Assembly: GCA_002361535.1 (NCBI GenBank)
Contig: DETG01000041.1
Location: 215-24,426 of the forward strand
Direction of reading: 5' to 3'
Length of the DNA stretch: 24,212 nt
DNA from: Prevotella sp. UBA3294
GTDB taxonomy: Bacteria; Bacteroidota; Bacteroidia; Bacteroidales; Bacteroidaceae
The first letter of the stretch is position 1; every line of letters starts with the position of its first letter. The notes beneath the pieces are model-generated. The model made no database searches, was not told the DNA's origin, and saw nothing but the letters and a program-made list of their open reading frames with translations. Shown piece after piece: positions 1-5,621 of the stretch. Made by a program: the position numbers and the translations under genes.

Positions 1-1
1 G

Positions 2-346
2 AAAGGCAACGTAATGGACATGGCCGTTGGTGTAATCATCGGCGGTGCCTTCGGAAAAATCATTTCATCACTTGTTGATGACGTGCTCATGCCACTGATC
101 GGTCTTTGCACGGGTGGTGTTGACTTCAGCGGTCTGGCTGCCAAAGTGGGTGATGCAGAGTTGAAGTATGGTTTGTTCATCCAGAACGTGATTGACTTCG
201 CTATCATCGCCTTCTGTATCTTCTTGATGATCAAGGCTATGAACAAGCTCAACAAGAAGAAGGAAGAGGAACCTGCACCTGCTCCAGAGCCACCAGCAGA
301 GGAGAAGTTGCTCACTGAAATCCGCGACTTGCTGAAGAACAAGTAA
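2..346 (+). CDS. mscL: Large-conductance mechanosensitive channel MscL (5' end missing)
   Basis: This is the 3' part of an MscL gene, the inner-membrane channel that opens under membrane tension and releases solutes during osmotic downshock. The reading frame is open from base 2 and begins [19 protein letters not shown], the conserved first transmembrane helix; the family normally has about 13 residues before this point, so the true start lies just outside the window and the ATG at 14 is internal. A second helix (roughly [20 protein letters not shown]) is followed by a charged, Pro/Ala-rich linker and a C-terminal amphipathic helix ending [12 protein letters not shown], the usual MscL bundle. 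The stop is TAA at 344-346. A perfect 17-bp hairpin begins 23 bp downstream. The identification is secure; only the N-terminus is unseen. Confidence 0.95.
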   Translation, partial: KGNVMDMAVGVIIGGAFGKIISSLVDDVLMPLIGLCTGGVDFSGLAAKVGDAELKYGLFIQNVIDFAIIAFCIFLMIKAMNKLNKKKEEEPAPAPEPPAEEKLLTEIRDLLKNK

Positions 347-368
347 TTCCAAGATGAACAATGATAAT

Positions 369-407
369 GAGAGATGAGAGATGTGTCCACCACATCTCTC
401 ATCTCTC
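369..407. terminator. Perfect 17-bp hairpin between convergent mscL and patatin gene
   Basis: Bases 369-385 (gagagatgagagatgtg) pair perfectly with 391-407 (cacatctctcatctctc) around a 5-nt loop. The right arm runs on into a T-rich stretch. The hairpin lies between two convergent genes, so a bidirectional transcription terminator is the natural reading; that function is inferred. Both arms are made of GATGAGA-type repeat units, so it is also a member of the 7-bp repeat family of this window. Confidence 0.7.
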
Positions 408-446
408 TTCTTTAATCTCTCATCCTTCATCCCTCATCTCTCTTCT
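396..446. repeat. Degenerate TCATCTC/TCATCCT heptad tract overlapping the patatin stop
   Basis: A pyrimidine-rich run of units such as ctctcat, ccttcat and ccctcat with roughly 7-bp spacing. It continues the right arm of the adjacent hairpin and runs into the 3' end of the patatin gene, where it encodes the last residues (about RREMRDEG) and the stop codon at 420-422. The same type of tract recurs at 1911-2001 and near 3884. Confidence 0.7.
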
Positions 447-1409
447 CCCAACCATCTTCTTCACCTTCTTTAATTCATTGATTTTCTTCCTGCCCGCCGT
501 TTCCCCGATGCGGATCATTTCTGCTATACTCTTTTTACCGAAACTCGTTGAGCCATATCCGTCTAAGTTTGGATTGATATAGACATCAACCAGTTGGAGG
601 TTTTCGTTGTATTTCTTCCAATCAGGTCGCGACACAGCCCAGTCGAGCCACCCTCCGATGCCCGTATTTTCCTTCAACGAGAAGTTACGGGTCTCATGTT
701 TCTTTTGCGTTAGATCGATCGCGATGACAATATCGGCCCCCATCGCCTTCACCACATCCGCTGGTAAGTTATTCAGTACGCCACCGTCAACAAGGGTCTT
801 ACCATTGATTTGAACAGGCTTGAAAGCACCGGGAATGGCCATACTGGCACGCATGCATTTCGACAGGACACCACTGCTGAGTACTACCTCGCGATGGTTC
901 TTGACATCCACTGCCACACAACGGAAGGGTATCGGTAAGGTAGAGAAATCCACGGAGTCTCTCATTCCCGTAATGCTGTCAAACAACTCCACGATATGAT
1001 CCCCCTTGACAGCACCGAAGTTCGGATCTTTGCTTTTGCTGTTTCGACGGGATATAGGGAAACCCAATATATACACCACCCCATCTTCCTCGGAGATCAC
1101 CTCGTTCTTATGTTCCTCCTCACGATCAGCCAACAGACTCATCCACTCTTGTGTCTGGAACATCGAATCGAGGTCTGCGGCACGATAGCCGACAGCATAT
1201 AAGCCGCCGACAATAGAGCCGATGCTGGTACCAGCGATATAGTCGATGGGGATACCCACCTCCTCAATCACCTTCAAGACACCTACCTCGGCAGCCCCCT
1301 TCGCACCGCCACCGCCAAGAACAAGTCCAACTTTCTGCCGTTGCGGTTTCTGTGACCATCCGTACTGACAGAGGAGTACCGCCAACAGCAGCCAAATAAA
1401 TCGTTTCAT
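420..1409 (-). CDS. Patatin-like phospholipase, secreted
   Basis: Predicted serine lipid acyl hydrolase of the patatin family (329 residues). From the ATG at 1409 the protein starts MKRFIWLLLAVLLCQYGWSQ, a signal peptide, which decides this start over an upstream in-frame ATG at 1460 that would bury it. The oxyanion-hole motif GGGGAKG lies at residues 32-38, the nucleophile elbow GTSIG has Ser62, and the Asp of the catalytic dyad is Asp208 in VDGGVLNNLP. Many secreted bacterial patatins (PlpD type) continue into POTRA and outer-membrane barrel domains. This one stops soon after the patatin fold, with the tail RREMRDEG encoded by the adjacent repeat tract. Its start lies 23 bp beyond the 3' end of the upstream lipoprotein gene, so the two are probably co-transcribed. 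The substrate cannot be read from sequence. Confidence 0.88.
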   Translation of the reverse strand: MKRFIWLLLAVLLCQYGWSQKPQRQKVGLVLGGGGAKGAAEVGVLKVIEEVGIPIDYIAGTSIGSIVGGLYAVGYRAADLDSMFQTQEWMSLLADREEEHKNEVISEEDGVVYILGFPISRRNSKSKDPNFGAVKGDHIVELFDSITGMRDSVDFSTLPIPFRCVAVDVKNHREVVLSSGVLSKCMRASMAIPGAFKPVQINGKTLVDGGVLNNLPADVVKAMGADIVIAIDLTQKKHETRNFSLKENTGIGGWLDWAVSRPDWKKYNENLQLVDVYINPNLDGYGSTSFGKKSIAEMIRIGETAGRKKINELKKVKKMVGRREMRDEG

Positions 1410-1431
1410 GAGAATCTGGCACCGCCGACAA

Positions 1432-1824
1432 TCAGTCATCGGTGAAATCTGTGATTGCATTGAGAATGCCCTGAAGGATCCCGTTCAGCTCATTGCCAAA
1501 GCCCTTCACCTTGTCAACGATACCGTTCTTGACACCTTTTGCCATATAACCGGCGCACTTTCCTTCAAGGACTCCGATCTTTTTCTTCTGCTCAGCCGTG
1601 TAGTCCAACTCATGCTTCTTGATTTCCTTTCGAATGTCGAGGAACTCCTCTCCTGCCTTCTTCCACTCATCAACAGTATAATACTGACTGTTGTCGCGCA
1701 ACTCTTTTGAGAACTTCTCCAAGCGGTTCACTGCATGCATCTTCGTGGAACAGGAACTCAGTGCAACCGAAAAGCACAAGGCCATGGCTACAGCCACCAT
1801 CATTGTCTTCACTTTCATAATCAT
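1432..1824 (-). CDS. Small lipoprotein, DUF6565-like
   Basis: Small exported lipoprotein of about 130 residues with unknown function. The start at 1824 (or 1818, two codons later) gives MIMKVKTMMVAVAMALCFSV followed by ALSSC, a signal peptide with a lipobox and its Cys. The ORF opens upstream at 1863, but that part overlaps the likely promoter. The mature part is charged and helical (RLEKFSKELRDNSQYYTVDEWKKAGEEF and onwards), followed by a small Gly/Ala-rich segment (CAGYMAKGVKNG). The pattern HAVNRLEKFSKELRDNS with YTVDEWKKAGEEF resembles a Bacteroidota family that I remember as DUF6565; this assignment is from memory. It precedes the patatin gene by 22 bp on the same strand. A role in the cell envelope is likely only because it is a lipoprotein. 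Confidence 0.8.
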   Translation of the reverse strand: MIMKVKTMMVAVAMALCFSVALSSCSTKMHAVNRLEKFSKELRDNSQYYTVDEWKKAGEEFLDIRKEIKKHELDYTAEQKKKIGVLEGKCAGYMAKGVKNGIVDKVKGFGNELNGILQGILNAITDFTDD

Positions 1825-1839
1825 TGTATTAAAAACACC

Positions 1840-1848
1840 GCAAAAATA
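1840..1848 (-). promoter_or_regulatory. Likely -7 promoter element for the lipoprotein/patatin pair
   Basis: GCAAAAATA on the plus strand reads TATTTTTGC on the minus strand, matching the Bacteroidota -7 element TAnnTTTG. It lies 16 bp upstream of the chosen lipoprotein start. No convincing -33 element was seen. Confidence 0.5.
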
Positions 1849-1910
1849 AACAAAAAACACCAATCAGCCACTGAACGTCACCATATATTATAATAATTTA
1901 AGGTTATCAT

Positions 1911-2001
1911 CTTTCATCCCTCATCTCTAATCCCTCATCTTTCATCCCTCATCCCTCATCCTTCATCTTTCATCCTTCATCTTTCATCTTTCATCTTTCA
2001 T
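1911..2001. repeat. Tract of 13 heptads, TTTCATC/CCTCATC type
   Basis: Thirteen consecutive 7-bp units (ctttcat, ccctcat, ctctaat, ccttcat and variants) fill these 91 bp exactly, with almost every unit ending in CAT. The tract lies between the divergent lipoprotein and sulP genes, upstream of both promoters' start points, and is the one tract of the family not located at a gene 3' end. Strong purine/pyrimidine strand asymmetry is evident. Confidence 0.9.
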
Positions 2002-2075
2002 TGATTTAGATTAATCCTTTTGCCATAATCCGAAAAAACAACGACGCGAAAACAGCCAATGTCAAAAGATTATCG

Positions 2076-2084
2076 TACCTTTGC
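2076..2084 (+). promoter_or_regulatory. Likely -7 promoter element for the SulP gene
   Basis: TACCTTTGC matches TAnnTTTG and lies 64 bp upstream of the ATG at 2149. The -33 position is not clearly conserved. Confidence 0.6.
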
Positions 2085-2148
2085 ACAAGTTTTAGGATAA
2101 CACCTATATATTATATAGGAACCATCAGTTTTTATTGTATTGAAGAAG

Positions 2149-3897
2149 ATGACAACAACAGAACGTTTAGCGGGAATCGCCCGCCCTACTTTTAAGCCGA
2201 AGATGGTATCGGCAATCAAGAACTACGACAAAAAGACTTTCATGGCCGACCTCATGGCCGGCATCATTGTGGGTATCGTGGCACTGCCCTTGGCCATTGC
2301 CTTCGGTATCGCCTCAGGGGTATCACCCGAAAAAGGTATCATCACCGCCATCGTCGCCGGACTGGCCATATCTCTCTTCGGTGGCAGCAAGGTACAGATC
2401 GGAGGTCCCACCGGTGCCTTCATCGTCATAGTATATGGCATCATCCAGCAATATGGCATGCAAGGACTCACCATTGCCACCCTGATGGCTGGGGTGTTCC
2501 TGATCCTGCTAGGTGTGCTCCATCTGGGAACGATCATCAAATACATACCCTACCCCATCGTGGTAGGCTTCACCAGCGGTATTGCCGTCACCATCTTCAC
2601 CACACAGATCAAGGATCTGTTAGGTATGCAGATGGACGAGGTGCCCAGTGACTTCATCGAGAAATGGGTCGCCTATATCAGTCATCTCGGACAAGCTGAC
2701 CTCTGGAGCGCATTGGTTGGCATCGGCAGTGTGGTACTCATCGGACTGTGGCCCAGCATGACCGGTCATCTACCCAGTTCTTCCCGTCTGTCATTGTTGA
2801 AGAAGATACCAGGATCTCTCGTGGCAATCATCCTGATCACCTTGGTGGCTCTGTTGCTGAAGAGCTATGCGGGAGTGACTACCATCGAGACCATCGGCGA
2901 CCGCTTCAGCATCAACTCGTCGCTGCCCGAGGCTACCATGCCGGCATTGTCGTGGGAGACCATCAAAGAATTAGCAGGACCGGCGATGACCATCGCCATC
3001 TTAGGAGCCATCGAATCACTCCTCTCTGCCACCGTTGCCGATGGAGTCATCGGTGATCACCACGACTCCAACACTGAACTGATCGGACAAGGTATCGCCA
3101 ACATTGCATCACCGATCCTGGGCGGAATACCTGCAACAGGAGCCATTGCACGCACCATGACAAACATCAACAACGGCGGGCGCACCCCCATAGCCGGCAT
3201 CGTTCATGCTGTGGTACTGCTGCTGATCTTCCTCTTCCTGATGCCTTTAGCACAGTATATACCCATGGCATGTCTGGCGGGCGTACTGGTTGTCGTCAGC
3301 TATGGCATGAGTGGATGGCGTTCGTTCCGCGCCATGATGCACAATCCCAAGAGTGATGTCACAGTACTGCTGCTCACCTTCTTCCTTACCATCATCTTCG
3401 ATCTGACTATAGCCATCGAGGTCGGACTGATCTGTGCCTGCTTGCTCTTCATGCGACGGATGGCAGAGACGACAGAAGTGCATGCCATCCTCGACGAGAT
3501 TGACCTTAACGAGGATGCTGACATGCAGAAAGGGAATCTCGAGAACCTCTCCATCCCTGAACACGTGGAGGTATATGAGATCAACGGTCCTTACTTCTTT
3601 GGAGCTGGTAACCGCTTCGAGGATATCATGGCACGATATGGCCGAAGACCGAAAGTCAGAATCATCCGAATGAGAAAAGTACCCTTCATAGATTCCACCG
3701 GATTGCATAACTTAGAGAACCTCTGTCTGATGAGTCAGAAAGAGGGCATCACGATTGTATTGTCGGGGGTTGTTCCCAAAGTGGAGACGGTATTGAAGAA
3801 CAACGGCTTCAACCAACTCTTAGGCGAGGAAAATATCTGCAACCATATTGACTTGGCATTGGCAAGGGCGAAAGAACTGATAGAAGATGAAAGATGA
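2149..3897 (+). CDS. SulP family inorganic anion transporter with STAS domain
   Basis: Inner-membrane SLC26/SulP transporter of 582 residues, expected to carry an anion such as sulfate or bicarbonate, usually with Na+ or H+ coupling. An N-terminal cytoplasmic stretch is followed by the signature region MAGIIVGIVALPLAIAFGIA with SGVSPEKGIITAIVAG, then about a dozen hydrophobic segments up to roughly residue 440. A C-terminal STAS domain (about residues 460-570) carries the typical IDSTG loop. The start is taken at ATG 2149; a TTG three codons upstream (2140) is less likely. The closest remembered relatives are bacterial low-affinity sulfate/bicarbonate permeases, but the substrate cannot be read directly. 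The last codons (EDER and the TGA) already belong to the GATGAAA repeat that fills the 3' region. The gene is convergent with yccF. Confidence 0.93.
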   Translation: MTTTERLAGIARPTFKPKMVSAIKNYDKKTFMADLMAGIIVGIVALPLAIAFGIASGVSPEKGIITAIVAGLAISLFGGSKVQIGGPTGAFIVIVYGIIQQYGMQGLTIATLMAGVFLILLGVLHLGTIIKYIPYPIVVGFTSGIAVTIFTTQIKDLLGMQMDEVPSDFIEKWVAYISHLGQADLWSALVGIGSVVLIGLWPSMTGHLPSSSRLSLLKKIPGSLVAIILITLVALLLKSYAGVTTIETIGDRFSINSSLPEATMPALSWETIKELAGPAMTIAILGAIESLLSATVADGVIGDHHDSNTELIGQGIANIASPILGGIPATGAIARTMTNINNGGRTPIAGIVHAVVLLLIFLFLMPLAQYIPMACLAGVLVVVSYGMSGWRSFRAMMHNPKSDVTVLLLTFFLTIIFDLTIAIEVGLICACLLFMRRMAETTEVHAILDEIDLNEDADMQKGNLENLSIPEHVEVYEINGPYFFGAGNRFEDIMARYGRRPKVRIIRMRKVPFIDSTGLHNLENLCLMSQKEGITIVLSGVVPKVETVLKNNGFNQLLGEENICNHIDLALARAKELIEDER

Positions 3898-4061
3898 AAG
3901 ATGAGAGATGAGAAGTGAGAGATGAGAACTGAGAACTGAGAAGTGAGAACTGAGAGGTATGATTAGCTTCAAGACCTGGCATTAGCGCTTAGCCTTAGTG
4001 GTAATCATACCTCTCAGTTCTCACTTCTCACTTCTCAGTTCTCACTTCTCAGTTCTCAGTT
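3884..4061. repeat. Long inverted repeat of GAGAACT/GAGAAGT heptads between sulP and yccF
   Basis: The left arm begins in the last codons of sulP as GATGAAA units and becomes gagaact/gagaagt units. The right arm, 4002-4060, is its complement (cagttct, cacttct). The innermost 29 bp are perfectly paired, 3937-3965 with 4002-4030, around a 36-nt loop; the outer parts pair with scattered mismatches. The right arm ends 1-2 bp from the yccF stop codon. It very probably ends transcription from both sides, but the length and heptad construction are unlike a normal intrinsic terminator. Confidence 0.9.
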
Positions 4062-4430
4062 TTAAACAATTTCCCTCCCAAACGGTGTCAAGGCCAGATG
4101 TGCCATCTTGAAATGCTGCTTACCGAAGGGAATGCCAATGATGGTGATGAAGAACACAACACCGAAAAGGATATGCGTGAGCCATATCCATACACCACCC
4201 ACGAAGAACCAAATCACATTCATCAAGGTGCTCAGGCAACCTGGCTGACCTTCCTTCGTGACAACCTTCGAACCGAAAGGCCACAAACAGAACACTCCTA
4301 ACTTGATCGACTGCAAACCGAAAGGTATGCCAATGATCGTGACCATCATCACCAGACTGCCTAAGAAATACTCGATGGCGGTCTCTAATCCACCTAAGAG
4401 CAACCATAAGATATTACCTAAAATTTTCAT
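4062..4430 (-). CDS. yccF: YccF domain inner-membrane protein
   Basis: Small membrane protein of the YccF (DUF307) family, 122 residues, function unknown. It shows the family's internal duplication: two copies of a hydrophobic helix followed by the motif TIIGIPFG and then a lysine and WPFG or TPFG (MMVTIIGIPFGLQSIKLGVFCLWPFG, and FFITIIGIPFGKQHFKMAHLALTPFG split near the end). A short polar stretch with VVTKEGQPGC joins the two halves. The start MKILGNILWLLLGG is typical of the family. The protein is complete and ordinary in length. It has its own promoter-like element upstream and no close same-strand neighbour, so it is probably transcribed alone. The gene symbol is a family name. Confidence 0.92.
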   Translation of the reverse strand: MKILGNILWLLLGGLETAIEYFLGSLVMMVTIIGIPFGLQSIKLGVFCLWPFGSKVVTKEGQPGCLSTLMNVIWFFVGGVWIWLTHILFGVVFFITIIGIPFGKQHFKMAHLALTPFGREIV

Positions 4431-4459
4431 TTCCTAACCTTTATAACGTGAATCTGCTG

Positions 4460-4468
4460 ACAAAGATA
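4460..4468 (-). promoter_or_regulatory. Likely -7 promoter element for yccF
   Basis: ACAAAGATA on the plus strand reads TATCTTTGT, a good TAnnTTTG match, about 30 bp upstream of the yccF start. No clear -33 element was found. Confidence 0.5.
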
Positions 4469-4591
4469 AAGAAAAAAAATGATATAGGAATAACCATCGG
4501 CACAAAAATCAACTTTTGCCTACCTTGCTTGCTCACCAAAGATCAGTTTACTGAACTTTCCCACCCCATAAAGGATGTCAAGTCTTTGTCT

Positions 4592-4746
4592 ATCAAGAAT
4601 TAGAGAATTTAGCCATGAAAAGAATTATTAAGAATTATCCGTCGCATGCGACAGGATACTTTCGAAATGAAACCGCTTGCTGTTTCTTCTCAAATTCCTT
4701 TAAATTCCAAGCAAGAATGACATTCTCTAATTCTCTAATTCTTGAT
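4592..4746. repeat. 18-bp perfect inverted repeat downstream of the small secreted protein gene
   Basis: Bases 4592-4609 (atcaagaattagagaatt) are the exact reverse complement of 4729-4746, separated by 119 nt. The right arm contains two to three ttctctaa units in tandem, so it looks like an 8-bp-period relative of the heptad repeats; the interior also has aagaattattaagaattat. It fills most of the 355-bp gap between yccF and the next gene. It lies 40 bp beyond the stop of that gene and could end its transcript. Confidence 0.85.
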
Positions 4747-4785
4747 TTATTAGATGGGAAACTATAATCAGTTAATAGCTTGAAT

Positions 4786-5223
4786 CTATGAAGGAATCTC
4801 TAACAGACCGAAGAAAAAGAAGAGGGCTGCGGGAACTAAAGGGACATCCTTGGCAGAGCCGATGATCTTTCCCTCGGCACTCTTCACCATCCCATCAGCA
4901 TCAATCTTTCCCATCAACTGCCGTTGGGCGTTGGTCACCTCTCCGTTCTCGGCTACATGTCCAATAAGGTGATAATCCTTGTCAAGAATGTCACCGTTCG
5001 ACTCCACCTTCCCTACCATCGCATAACGATAGTTTCGGATCGCCCCCTCGTGGGTGATCATGCCGATCATCATATTGTTTCCACTACGGATAATGCCATT
5101 TTTCTCAACCTTCCCTATCACTTGATTGTCAGAATCTTTCAACGACTGTGCACAGCATAAGTTACTCATGCACAAGGCCATCGTCATCACAATCATATAC
5201 TTTTTATAACGTTTCATACTCAT
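4786..5223 (-). CDS. Small secreted 17-residue-repeat protein (5-fold beta-flower type)
   Basis: Exported protein of 145 residues with a signal peptide ending near CMSNLCCAQ. The mature part consists of five consecutive 17-residue repeats plus a decayed sixth, each with the pattern xxxxIGKVxxNGxIxxx: VIGKVEKNGIIRSG, MIGMITHEGAIRNY, MVGKVESNGDILDK, LIGHVAENGEVTNA, LMGKIDADGMVKSA, then IIGSAKDVPLVPA. This is the repeat architecture that I recall being annotated as '5-fold beta-flower protein' in Bacteroidales; the ring-like fold is inferred from the repeat count. The C-terminus is hydrophobic (PAALFFFFGLLEIPS) and unusual for a soluble secreted protein; it might anchor or pack into the ring. 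The start could be 5223 or 5217 (second Met). Function unknown. Confidence 0.82.
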   Translation of the reverse strand: MSMKRYKKYMIVMTMALCMSNLCCAQSLKDSDNQVIGKVEKNGIIRSGNNMMIGMITHEGAIRNYRYAMVGKVESNGDILDKDYHLIGHVAENGEVTNAQRQLMGKIDADGMVKSAEGKIIGSAKDVPLVPAALFFFFGLLEIPS

Positions 5224-5242
5224 CGTTTTGTTATTTGACTCC

Positions 5243-5251
5243 GCAAATATA
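5243..5251 (-). promoter_or_regulatory. Likely -7 promoter element for the beta-flower protein gene
   Basis: GCAAATATA on the plus strand reads TATATTTGC, matching TAnnTTTG, 20 bp upstream of the start. The -33 position is weak. Confidence 0.5.
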
Positions 5252-5297
5252 CACTATATTATCGACACAACCAAGTATTTTGCCGATTATTTTGATC

Positions 5298-5583
5298 TGT
5301 ACTGATTAATGATACTTGAATGAACAACATAGTATCTACCCAGCAAGTAGAATGGTTTTAGAATCTAAGAAAAGTCACTTGCTCTAACAAAACAATTTGT
5401 TTTGTACTTAAAAAAACGGTTTCTTTGAATGTTAAAAACGTCATTTGAGAGAACAAAACAATTTGTTTTGTACTTCACCTTGCGTGACTTAGGATGCTAA
5501 CTATAGTGATTAGGCATCATGACTACCGTGTTTTTGCATGATAACCATAGTAGATTAGGGGTTCCAACACTGCCAATAGAATA
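5298..5583. repeat. Array of about 13 degenerate units with a 22-bp period
   Basis: When written in 22-bp rows from 5298, the sequence aligns column by column. Positions 11-12 are mostly GT and positions 15-18 mostly TTTG or TTAG, while A-rich residues occupy positions 4-9. The clearest part has ctNNNGTG-like cores starting at 5479 (cttgcgtg), 5501 (ctatagtg), 5523 (ctaccgtg) and 5545 (ccatagta), each exactly 22 bp apart. A 24-bp exact repeat inside the array recurs at 66 bp, three periods. No coding potential follows, since 22 is not a multiple of 3. The array fills the gap between the acyl-CoA ligase stop and the beta-flower gene promoter. Confidence 0.65.
5386..5475. repeat. Two identical 24-bp copies carrying a 9-bp-arm palindrome
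   Basis: Bases 5386-5409 and 5452-5475 are identical over 24 bp. Each contains acaaaacaa-t-ttgttttgt, a perfect 9-bp-arm palindrome with a single central base, followed by actt. The offset of 66 bp equals three periods of the surrounding 22-bp array. A similar core (acaatttattttgtacttcac) sits in the tex promoter near 21109-21129, where it supplies the -33 TTTTG. A dimeric regulator binding site is possible. Confidence 0.85.
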
Positions 5584-5621
5584 AGGTACAAGGGGTTTAC
5601 AAAAGCAAAGGAAGCCTTAGC

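Noticed and set aside
361..582. Plus-strand frame rich in ISHLSSLISHPSSL
   Set aside because: It is the translation of the heptad tract and then runs antisense through the patatin gene.
5298..5583. CRISPR array at the 22-bp repeats (also considered at 20751-20926)
   Set aside because: Units are degenerate with no conserved repeat/unique spacer alternation, the period is too short, and no cas gene is in the window.
5298..5583. Plasmid-type iteron origin
   Set aside because: The 22-bp spacing fits iterons, but there is no Rep, Par or mobilisation gene and all neighbours are chromosomal housekeeping or metabolic genes.
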